Below, piece after piece: positions 1 to 52,373 of a stretch of 64,000 nucleotides of DNA. The position numbers were made by a program, and so were the translations under genes. The DNA is from Prochilodus magdalenae. Its lineage: Eukaryota > Chordata > Actinopteri > Characiformes > Prochilodontidae. How positions within the stretch are numbered: position 1 is the first letter of the stretch; each line of letters starts with the position of its first letter. The stretch spans positions 195,001 through 259,000 of the forward strand of contig JAMWET010003899.1 of assembly GCA_024036415.1 (NCBI GenBank). The letters are read 5' to 3'. A model generated the notes under the pieces. The model was not told the DNA's origin. It saw only the letters and a program-made list of their open reading frames with translations, and did not search any database.

Positions 1-74
1 GGGCTGGCGCCGCACAGCCAATCCCATCATTAACTCCAGTAAGGTAGAGTTGTTTTCTTGTTTGCCTCGTGCAG

Positions 75-41991
<41,917 letters not shown>

Positions 41992-43207
41992 GCAACCTCC
42001 TACCTAGGATTCTGCACATTAGAAAACTACAAATAAAGATAATCTCATCCTCTTTCAGTGGCCAGGTGCAATTCCGAGGAAATGTTAAGTCCTCAGCCAA
42101 TCGAAGTATGTGGAAACTCATCACCTTAGCCAATCAGAGCCGCGTAAAACAGTTCGGAAAAAGCGACATGTGTGGAGTAACTGTCTTTCCCCAGTCTTAT
42201 GCTGCTGACTGGTTTCAGATTTAATGAAGATTTCTAAGAGATTTAATCAATGGAATACCTATGAACTGTTTCACTGATTTAATGGTCAGTGGACTAATTT
42301 GTGTGGAAAACGTATACCTGCACAACACTGGCAGAGCTTTTCTGTGAAGAAAGTGATGCAAATGAGTCTAGAACCTTTAGTTTTTTCTTTTCTTTTCTTT
42401 TTTTTTTTTTGGGTCCCTATTTTGCCTGAGCCAGAAGAAGCAAGCAGCTCTTTTATGCTTTTACAGTATTCAAACTCAAAGCGCTAGGAGAAAAGAAAAC
42501 GTTCTACAAGTGACTTAAAGAAAAATTTGATCAAAGAAAGAAAACTATATCCAAAAATGTTCAGGTACGTGTCTTAGAGAACACTAAACTAGTGAAGCAA
42601 AAGAAACATAAATGCTAAGAAATAAGTGCACATTAGAATCTGCTAAACTCCGTTTGGATTCAGCTTCAAAGTTGCAAAGCAAACGTTCGGGAGAGAAGTT
42701 TCTTTGAAATGGTTTTAACTGAAATCTGAATTGAAAAGCTTGTTTGGTCGTCTAGCTTACATTGCTTAGTCGAACTTTGATGGTCATGCCACATTTAGCT
42801 CTAACAGTTTGAAAGTGCTGCGAGTGGAACCTCTTAAAGAAAAGTTTTTCTTTTGTTGTAATTTCCTTTAACCAGAACAAATTGTGTTGTGCAATTTCAA
42901 AGTGTATAAGCCTTACTTTGTACATAGTCTGTGTCTGCAGATTTTCTTTCTTTCCTTCTTTTTCTTTTTCTTTATTTTGGTTTTCTGACATCTGTTCATA
43001 AAGAGCATCCCAGGATGGGAGAAATGAACCCCAAGGGAAGATAGCCATAGGGCAGCCAAACGTCTGAGTGGCAGTGGACATTAGAGCTCAAAGGAAGACT
43101 GAATACTGTAAATGCACTCACGTTGTATGTTATGTTCCAGATTCATGTGCAATGTTGCAGCTTAAACAGTTTATGCAACTATTTATGAAGACATCTGTTG
43201 TACCTGT

Positions 43208-43213
43208 AATAAA
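43208..43213 (+). promoter_or_regulatory. candidate proximal poly(A) signal of trio (AATAAA)
   Basis: Canonical AATAAA about 1.2 kb after the stop, followed by a T/G-containing region. Use of this site would give a shorter 3' UTR lacking the Pumilio-type element at 44241. Confidence 0.35.
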
Positions 43214-44277
43214 TATTTAGACAAGCATGTACTTGGTACTGCAAGTTCTGCTGTTAACTGCATTTATTTAACCTGGACTTTATCTTTAGTTGAGTATTAT
43301 TTCCCTGTCCCACCACAGGGTCGTTGTCTACATGGCACTTATACGTTCGTGTCACTTTTTTTCGTTAACGTCTTTATTGGTATACCAAAGCTCGCCAAGC
43401 TTTATGAGACTTTTTTTATTTTCCATATTTCACCGTATTTTAAGTTATACATCATGAAGCCGTGCCCGATTGTTTACATGTGTTTACCATAGCTTTGTTG
43501 TTTAAGTTTGAAGATGATATTTCTTGGATGGTGTTGACATTTCACAGACCGAACATCTGCTTTTCTCCACATTGTTTGGGTGATTCTGAAACCCTTTTCC
43601 CATCGTAAAAATCAGAGCTTAATTACGCAATCTTACACGTTTCCTCGCCATGACGGGATGTCTTGACGTAAATGTAAAGCCTTTAAATTATGATATTTAT
43701 ATAAGATCTTGCCCTATAGATAGTTTTTATACAAATGTAGATCTTATGTCGAAGGCCTTGGATAGCTTTTGGTGACACATTGGCTAAATTTTCAACAAAT
43801 TGACAGTAAGTAAAAATTCGCACTGAAGAGATTTTTTTTTCTTTTGCAGCTGTTCATCGGTCCGTATCCTACAGTACTCGTACGCTTAGAAAGCATCACT
43901 TTATACAATTCTCTGTCATTCAGATTGTGAAACTCAGTAGAATGTGTGAGTGCTGGGTTGACGGAGAATCTTTCCAGTAGGAAGGAACATGGTGGAGTCA
44001 TCTGTATAGTCACATATCATGTCCTCTAATTTATTTGTCATTGTAAAGTTGTACAGATGCCGTTACGTCATGAAAGTCGGACTGGATGCGTTTTAATGTT
44101 TTGTTAAATTGATCTTTTAGTTCCGATTCCATTGTATTTTAATGTATGTATGATCATTTTAAACTTTTATTTCAGTTATTTTATACTTTTGCATGTATAT
44201 TTCTTTGTACAGAGACCGTAAGTGTTTACGCAATATGTGCTGTAAATATTTTCAGTTTTGCCATCAGTTATTTTGAA

Positions 44278-44283
44278 ATTAAA
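44278..44283 (+). promoter_or_regulatory. candidate distal poly(A) signal of trio (ATTAAA)
   Basis: ATTAAA is the commonest variant signal and is the last good candidate before the sequence changes character. A cleavage site would be expected 10-30 bases downstream. Confidence 0.4.
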
Positions 44284-44300
44284 CATACAGAACGTTCTGT

Positions 44301-45012
44301 CGACTGCTGTGTACGTCCCTACGCTGCTTCAGTTTTCCCAAAACACAGTATTTTTCCTCGCCTCTGTTCACCCTCTGTCTGAAACGATGTTAGAGCTCCG
44401 GTGTCTTGAAGCCCTGCCTTTTGATAAACCGGTGTGCACTGATTGGTCAGCTCACCCACTCTCTTTTGATTGTGTGTCAGACTCCTGCTATAACCACCAG
44501 CCCCACTGTGGGCTATTCTTACAGTGGTGCCGGTTCTGCTGTACCTCTTTGATCAGAGTCCGATCCTGAAAGTCCTGTAGGACAAGTTGGTAGATTGACC
44601 TTTGCCAGCTGGCCTGGAGCAGGACCTTTCAGAGCGGTAAGTGTTACTCCTTCAGTTCTCTCTGTGTTGTGAGGGCATGCCAGTAAGGATTATGTTATGG
44701 GGTTAGGTCACCTAGTTAAAGGGAAAATGGCTGGGATTCTACGAGGGGTTTCAGGTAACTGACACAGGTCGTTTTTATGAGAGAATAATCAGATCAAAAC
44801 TTTCTACTTCTACTGGACCGAAAGACAAAAGACCAGAAGATCTAATGGCTGGCCCTCTGGCAGAAAAATCAGTGGTGCTTTGACCTGCACTCATCTGTTT
44901 GTCTCCCGGCCCCCCTTCTTTTTCTTTCCATACTATTTTGTTCTTTTCTTTGCTCAGCAGCCATCAGACCACATGTACTTATTCAGGGCAGATCCTCAAA
45001 CTGAGGCATATT
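44301..45012. other. intergenic or distal 3' UTR sequence, no feature seen
   Basis: Only short ORFs without recognisable products. A further extension of the trio 3' UTR cannot be excluded. Confidence 0.4.
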
Positions 45013-45543
45013 GCCCCTCACTCCTCTATGTGTCTAATCCACAGCCATACTGACCCTCACTCATCTGTGTGTCTAATCCAGAGTCGTACTGACCCTCACT
45101 CCTCTATGTGTCTAATCCACAGTCATACTGACCCTTACTTCTCTGTGTCTAGTCCACAGCCATACTGACCCTCACTCATCTATGTGTCTAACCCACAGTC
45201 ATACTGACCCTCCCTTATGTGTGTCTAATCCACAGCTGTACTGACCCTCACTCCTCTATGTGTCTAACCCACAGTCATACTGACCCTTACTCCTCTATGT
45301 GTCTAAATCCACAGACCCTCATCATCTGTGTGTCTAACCCTCACTCCTCTATGTGTCTAATCCACAGTCATGCTGACCCTCACTCATCTGTGTGTCTAAT
45401 CCACAGCCATACTAACCCTCACTTCTCTATGTGTCTAATCCACAGCCATACTGACCCTTACTCATCTGTGTGTCTAATCCACAGTCGTACTGACCCTCAC
45501 TCCTCTGTGTCGAATCCACACCCACACTGACCCTCACTCCTCT
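45013..45543 (+). repeat. degenerate 39-bp tandem array, about 13 copies
   Basis: Units follow the pattern TGACCCTCACTCCTCTATGT then GTCTAATCCACAGTCATAC, with substitutions and small deletions. Because 39 is divisible by three, long open frames appear (for example across 44899-45168 and 45219-45530), but they only translate the repeat. Confidence 0.9.
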
Positions 45544-47320
45544 TGTTTTATTGTACCCTTTGTTATAAGTGGAACCTCTCCTGCATCCCTTCGTTCCTGC
45601 TTCCAAATAGCGCTTTCCAGAAGCTAATGCTCCATCTATTTGAAGAGTTGACTGAGAGCAAATCTTTTACAGTTAACTTTACACAAGTTTGGTGTGTTAG
45701 CTCAGCAGTGATATTAAAGTTCTTAAAGCGTGACTGTAAGCATTATGTCTAATAGTGTTCTGCATGGAACGGGCTTTTAACTCCGCTCACATTCAGCAGG
45801 CTGAAAGTTGTCCACATGGAATCACCATTATTAGCTTGGTAGTAGTCAGGTGCTTCATAAGAGAACTGTCTCGCATCAACGACTGTGGCCGAATACTGGC
45901 CTTCTGTGTCCTGGGTTTGTATCTCAAAAAATGGAAGTGCATGTCTTCAAATGCATTGAGAGGTACGTATTTTGAATCTTTCATCAAAAGTAAATAAAAG
46001 TTAGCCAGTCAGAATTCTGTATTTAGCTAAAGTACTCCAGAGTTTTAGCTGAATGTACCTGAAACCCCTTTGTTATATCAGCTCTACTTGTCACATCCTT
46101 TCCCACATTATTACCACACACTGAATTTATTTATAACAAACACATTCGGTTTATCAAGGTAAAATTACACCACTGTGTTTAAGCCTGCTACAGACGAGTG
46201 AATCTCCTGTGTAAAGCTTTTTGGTGAGACCTCCAGAGAACCTGCTTACCTCTTCCATTGCATAACTAGAGTTCTTTGATTTGCATTCAGAAGCCAGCGG
46301 GGCACCCAGCCTGCTGTTTCACCAGTATGCACTGACTTAGCAGATACTGAGAAGTAAATAGCAATCTTTCCAATCATGTCTGAACAGCAAGCAGTCTCAT
46401 GGGCACAAACTGAAGATCTATTTGTTAAGCACTTGAGTGAGCACTATTGTAAATGACTTATTGAATGTGTTGTATTACACTCATACTGTGATTAATAAGT
46501 AGTGGTTTGGATATTTAGCCTATTTGTGTCTGCTAGTATGAAAATTGGTGATTAGACTCATACTGGATAACAGCGTCTGCTAAATGCTGTGAATGCACAT
46601 GGAAGTATGATGCCCACGAACTTATCAATCCCCACGTACTGAATGTGCAGTCATAGAGAGACTAGGCCAGACCTCTTTTAAACTGAAAGAACATGCTGGA
46701 GCATTGGTCAGGCCATTTTTAAAAACTTGACCTCACAGGAGTTTGAATGGGGGGGTGTTACCCCTTTCCTGAACTTAATAGGGAATTCTAACAATGAAAA
46801 AAAAATCCACATAGTTTAGTTTAGTTGAAATGTTAACAAGCTCATCCGGAGTGTTTGGGTGTAAGATGGTTCCTTGCCATCACGAGGTTTGTGGCACAGA
46901 TGTAGGTATTTAACAAACGCTTTATGGAGCTTCTTGTCTTATTCAGATTAAAAGCAAGTACGTTTTGAGTGTCATGTGACGTTTTGATTTTGCGTTATTG
47001 GATTATATTATTATATAGATGCACTTAGTGTTTCAGACACCAGGCAGTGCATGTGTGACCAGTTCTAAATGCAGTAGCTTTCCGTGTGTAATGGCTTTAA
47101 GTGAGGGAGCTTTAAATGCATTAACTATTTCAGAGGTCTGGTCCCATTAACACCACATGGGGAATGTTTCCGACTCATTCTGTGGAACTGAGAATTTTCT
47201 ACCACTCTGATTGTCTGTTTACGTCAGAATATTTATATAATACAAGATTTGTGTTTTTTAATCAGTGGAATTCCCTTCTAGACACAAAAGGAAAAAATCT
47301 CGAGGTGTCATAATGTCTTA
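45544..47320. other. intergenic sequence with one short repeat fragment
   Basis: A minus-strand fragment of the dispersed repeat described at 57398-57600 lies at 46564-46597 (TGGATAACAGCGTCTGCTAA). No gene, RNA or other repeat is recognised. Confidence 0.45.
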
Positions 47321-47322
47321 TA

Positions 47323-47855
47323 CAGGGGTTGGACAATGAAACTGAAACACCTGTCATTTTAGTGTGGGAGGTCTCATGGCTAAATTGGACCAGCCTGGTG
47401 GCCAATCTTCATTAATTGCACATTGCACCAGTAAGAGCAGAGTGTGAAGGTTCAGTTAGCAGGTAAGAGCACAGTTTTGCTCAGAATACTGCAATGCACA
47501 CAACATTATGGGTGACATACCAGAGTTCAAAAGAGGACAAACTGTTGGTGCACGTCTTGCTGGTGCATCTGTGACCAAGACAGCAAGTCTTTGTGGTGTA
47601 TCAAGAGCCACGGTATCCAGGGTAATGCCAGCATACCACCAAGAAGGACGAACCTCCACCAGCATCACGTAGTGACCTGGCCACTATCCTGCAAGAAGAA
47701 TGGCTTAAAATCCCTCTGACCACTGTGCAGGACGCAGTATATGTCATTCCCAAGACGAACTGACGCTGTATTGGCCGCAAAAGGAGGCCCTATACCATAC
47801 TAATAAATGATTGTGGTCTAAAACCAGGTGTTTCAGTTTCATTGTCCAACCCCTG
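47323..47855 (+). mobile_element. internally deleted Tc1/mariner-like transposon with perfect 31-bp terminal repeats
   Basis: The left terminal repeat 47323-47353 (beginning CAGGGGTTGGACAATG) is the exact inverse of 47825-47855. The element is flanked by TA on both sides (47321-47322 and 47856-47857), as expected for Tc1/mariner insertion. At 533 bp it is about a third of an autonomous element. It keeps the start of the transposase (47508-47672) and a short late fragment, EEWLKIPLTTVQD, near 47696-47735. Confidence 0.85.
47508..47672 (+). pseudogene. truncated Tc1-like transposase, N-terminal DNA-binding part only
   Basis: The 54-codon frame begins MGDIPEFKRGQTVGARLAGA and continues with a helix-turn-helix-like SKTASLCGVSRATVSRV pattern (here TKTASLCGVSRATVSRV), then stops at TAG. 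The catalytic DDE domain is deleted, so it cannot transpose itself. It could only be moved by a transposase supplied elsewhere. Confidence 0.75.
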
Positions 47856-47857
47856 TA

Positions 47858-50800
47858 TGTTTACATTTGATCCTTTAGTAAATTCTGTGGTAAGTATTAT
47901 TAAGGGTCTGCCAGTGCAGGTGTATTTGTAAGCCATTAGGTACAGGGTGCATGTTTCATAGTGCATACAGAAGCGTTAGTCAGATTTGTGTCCATTTGTT
48001 TATTTTTAATACAAAAGTTACAAGTTAATATCTGCGTCTGAACGAGCCATGGTTGGGTTTAGATTTTATTGCAGCACACAGGTGAACACTACGGTGGTTT
48101 GCATTGCATACATACAGTACAGGGACAGCAAGATAATACACATTGCACAAAAGACCAGAAGAACAACATTTACACACTTGGTTCTTAAATAAACAGTCAC
48201 ATCTGACGCATGTCTTCCTCTTTAACGTGAAGAAACTAATGGGAAAGATTTAAAGCACTCCAAACTAGAAAGTGATCACTTATTCGTAAAGGGGCCTAGC
48301 GGCAATATCTGCCCAAAATTCCTGACGCATTTCCTCTGCATGACTTGGGTTCAGCCTCAGCACGCGCTCTGTTGGAGCAAGCTTGATGAGTGGTTTATCT
48401 CTGGTGCACTGATGGAAGAATGAGTTCTAGCTACGTGAGTTCATCGCAACTGTGTGAACAGCTCGGCGTAAATGTCAAGTTTATGTCCGTTAGTAGTAGC
48501 TTATAATGGCAGTGAGTCATCGGAAATAAATAGCAGTGGCAGAGGGCTGTCTGGGTGGGAACTACACACATGCCTGAAGTGGAATTCCACCAGCATTTTG
48601 GTGCTTTGGTGTAAAATACTTCATTATAGAGAACCGTGTCGGCTCATTTCCTTTACAGTGGTGGTGACGGGAACCGGGGAACCATGTCTACAACAGGCAT
48701 AGGCATTTTATATACTTCTATGATGCATCTGAGCAAACTGAGTTTCCTTTGGAGACTGCTTTGCCTTATACCCTGCAAGTGTCTCTCCACTATACATGTG
48801 TGTTGAAAACTGAGTCCAGAACCTTTTCATACGTAACCTCTCAGGCCTGCTTCCCATCACCACCACTGTGAACAAATCTGACTCACTCTAGAACAAACAC
48901 ATTTCACATCAAACCACCCTGGATGCCTTTCTTCACCAGTAAGCATCAGTTTTGGAAATTGGGTGGATTCCCCTTTAAATAGAGCGCGGTTTGAACAGCA
49001 GGGTGAAGACATGATGACTACATGGGAATTTTAAAAAGCCATGCGTGTATCAGGAACATCATACATGCATGCTTCCGCGTCTGTGACTCAGTATTAATGA
49101 CGTCATGCTGAAAGTCAGCAGCTGTGTTTGTTCTGAGCAGCTCTGTACTGCAACGCCTCAGTTAGCCTTTGTGCTAATCCGAGCTGCGGTCTGCGCCTGC
49201 TCTTTGATAGCATAATTGAGCATGATATACAGTGAAAGGCTGACACGCAAGCTTAATGTAACACTCAGTGACTGACCACATGCTTCCCCCCATATATGGA
49301 TAAAAATGGAAGAACCAAAAAAATAAAAATAAAAAAACTCTGACCTGTCCTGTGGTGGGTTAATAAGACTGACTTGTATCAGAGCCTGCTGGCCTAAAAG
49401 TGTCTTGTGCAATTTCTGCATATATGATGGAGTTGTTTGGTGATTTCTATCAGTGGCAAAGACCTCCTCGTAATCATGAGAGAAAAATAATCACAAAAAT
49501 ATATATTTAAAATAAAGATGATCTACAATCCTAAAGAAATCAATACTCAGTGGCCTCATGTTCTCTTTCCACCCATATTAGCCTTGCGCCAGTAATATAG
49601 ATATAAAATGCTTCACAATAACCTTCTACCTAGAACACGTCAAGAGTAACAACAGAGAAAGTAATCCGGTTAGTTTACATAAGGAAAGTAGTTTAAGACT
49701 GTTAAAAGAGAGCTCTGTACTTCTGAATCGGTGAGTCTTTGATTAGTCACATCCAGGGAACTCCCACTCTAGATACTTTTACTAACGTTTAATCTCTGCT
49801 TTGTCCAACTGGGGGAAAGGGTGGGGTCTTTAGCCAAACAGAACTTCTGAAGGGCATTACTGATCCTCAAACGTACAACCTCCTCTCCAGAAAAGCTGGG
49901 CTACTGAGCAAAATGTAAATGTGAACAGAATGCAGTGATGCACTGATTATTGACGCCCCCGTATTTACCTGATCAGTAGTACACCGTCAGCACATGCTGA
50001 GATGTAGGAAATTTATGGCCATTTAGAATTTGGTGCCAGCAATGTAGAGAAAGGTTCGTGTTCAGCTCTGTGTTCCTCACCTCTTCTTTTGGCAGCGCTC
50101 TGTAAGCGTTTGGGAACTGGGAGACGGTTGCTGTTGTTCTGTATTGTATAATGTTTCTCGTTCTTGCTTGATGTAGGGTTGCAGCTGCTTCCAGGTCTCT
50201 CTGTCATCGTTTTCCTTTCATAGTCCGCTAAATGTTTTCAACGGGTGACCGTGTGGACTGCAGGCAGATCAGTTTAGCATCTAAACTCAACCAAGAGAGG
50301 CCCTGAAAAAGGTGGCAGCATATCGTCGCTGTTCAAAGAAAAACAAGTACCTCCAAAATGCCAACTTTACAGGAGAGGGCCAAAACCTCATTTGATTTGA
50401 ATGGAAGTCAATGGAACCAGACATCTGTCCAAGACGTTTTGACCCGTTTCTGTTGGTCCATTTGTCATGAAGCGTTCACACGGTGTAAACAGCAGGTGCT
50501 GTGTTCAAATTATGCATGAAAGTGAAAATCGACAAAAAGGGAGATGCATGTTATTCTTTGGACAGCGACGATATGTTGTTCACCATCTTCACAGGTCGCC
50601 CATGCTCTGTGCAGTACTGTGGGATCTGTGTTTACCGACAGTGGTGCTTTATTTATTTATTCCTGAGCCCGTGCAGTGATTTCCACTACAGAGTCGTGTC
50701 TGTTTCAATATTTGTGCTGTCTGAGGCTGCAAAGATCACAACCATAAAACCTAAATGTGGGTTGTGTCCCCAGCATGCAGATAATGTCCTTGAATTCTCT

Positions 50801-52202
50801 GTATGATTATTATATTCTGTATATATTACATGCTCCAGTATTTGCCCATGCAGCCTTTTACAGAGTGTTGGGCCCTTCCCCATCCTTTCTTCTGAAAGAC
50901 TTGTTAGCTAGCTAGTCGTGTCACTGACCTGTCACTAATTAACCCTATTAGTAGTGTGATGCTCCAAAAGGTGTACAGAACTTTTACTGGCCCTGTCTCA
51001 GGCTTACCTCACCTCAGGCTCACCTTAATATAGAGGGTTAAAGGCTTTGCGCATCATTGTGTTCTGTTGTAATTACACTTTGCACAGTGTCCCAACTTTA
51101 CATGCATACCTCAGACTTAGGAAATTGCTTATTCTTACAAAACCACTGAATTACAGTACCAGTACATTAAGACTCGGGCAGGAATTAGTTGTAGCTAATT
51201 AAGAACGACTGCTGAACAAAAAGCAATCATTTACGTCAGCACAATTACGATTTCATGGTTCCAAACGTGCTGACTTCAAATGCTCCAATTTAAAACCGTT
51301 TCTGTTCCATGGCTAAGAAGAGTCTTGTATGCATAAATGGACCAACCATAAACGAATGCCACCAATCTTTCAGGAAAAAGTACACAATCAAAAGTATATC
51401 CTGTTATAAAAACAGTTCTAGGGAATTTCAGAATAAATAATTGGTCACCAATCCAACCTCTTAATCCCCCCTCCCCCCTTGCCTGTTGCCTTTTCCAGTG
51501 TATATCTTTGCCTCAATGCTGGAATGTATGTTGTCCACACATGAGAACGCTATTGGAGTAAAATGCCACCATTACGTTTGACCCTGCCCTCCCTCAATGT
51601 CTTGTTCTAAACTGCTGACCAGGAGAAAAAAATCTAAAATAAAATAGAATAAAAAAATAGCACACCATGAAAAAGTAGAGCCGTCCTTGAAATCAAAAAT
51701 GGACATTTCGGATTAAGTGAGGTGACCTGTGCTCACTGTGGTTAGAAGTGATCTTTGTAGCACTGAGTCCTGAGTGGTTTGTAGTTGAGTCCTGTGGCCA
51801 GCAGAGGGCCAGCAGGGAGCTCGGGGAGACAGGTTTCCACCAACACAAACCAAAACAATCTGAAATGACTTGCTGTTTGCATTGTTTCCCATTAGCATAG
51901 AGGAAAAACTGATGCAAAGCTTCATCCATAATTTGGGGATTTGTCTTGTTCAGCCATAGCATGAATCTGCAGACTCCTAAAGGTGCTGCACGCTTATCAG
52001 CACCGGCAACGCAGTAAAATACATTGGAATAGATATTGTAGTGATATTGCTGGATACTGTATTTGATGGCTTTGATGGAAACCATATCCCACTCCCCTGC
52101 CATAGTCCTGACTGAGTATTTGGTGTTTGTTGGCAATGAGGTGTACACGGCTCTCACGAGGAGGAGGGGGCGAGGATCAGAGGCAGACTCTACTGTGCGT
52201 CA
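47858..52202. other. intergenic sequence including the probable 3' UTR of tinagl1
   Basis: No gene is recognised on the plus strand. The part nearest 52203 should be tinagl1 3' UTR read on the minus strand. Candidate minus-strand AATAAA signals are at 50653-50648 and 48070-48065, but the true end is not resolved. A stretch at 50330-50600 looks like a dispersed fish repeat from memory only. No RNA gene is seen. Confidence 0.4.
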
Positions 52203-52373
52203 CTATTTGCGCCTTCCATGATGGTGGTGGTGATGATGGCTGTGCATGTCCTCCATGGTTACCCGGCCCCAGACACCAATCACAAAGGTCTCGATCTCGC
52301 ATTCGTTTTCTCCTCGTGCGATGCGGAAGTAGCCGTCCTCACCCCAGTTCTTGCCCCATGAGTTGGCAGCAAT
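52203..52373 (-). CDS. tinagl1: tinagl1 last coding exon with histidine tail
   Basis: Encodes [20 protein letters not shown] and onward to [12 protein letters not shown], then seven consecutive His, then GRRK and TAG. The Asn of the former catalytic triad (AANSWG) is retained. Human TINAGL1 ends MEDMGHH, so the His run and basic end are extensions. Confidence 0.92.
   Translation of the reverse strand: MAANSWGKNWGEDGYFRIARGENECEIETFVIGVWGRVTMEDMHSHHHHHHHGRRK

Larger units (their letters stand above)
41992..44300 (+). other. trio: trio 3' UTR (approximate end)
   Basis: About 2.3 kb of AT-rich non-coding sequence follows the stop. Candidate poly(A) signals on the plus strand are AATAAA at 42032-42037, AATAAA at 43208-43213 and ATTAAA at 44278-44283. 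A Pumilio-type element TGTAAATA lies at 44241-44248, just before the distal signal. The long T tract at 42395-42411 and short ORFs here look like UTR sequence. The end is inferred from the last signal. Confidence 0.6.

Noticed and set aside
44899..45530. 89- and 103-codon frames with repeated CLIHSHTDPHSS peptides
   Set aside because: Product of the 39-bp tandem array, whose unit length is divisible by three.
51693..52157. 154-codon minus-strand frame just after the tinagl1 stop
   Set aside because: It lies in the expected 3' UTR, shows no domain I recognise, and the upstream tinagl1 frame closes properly with the family C-terminus.
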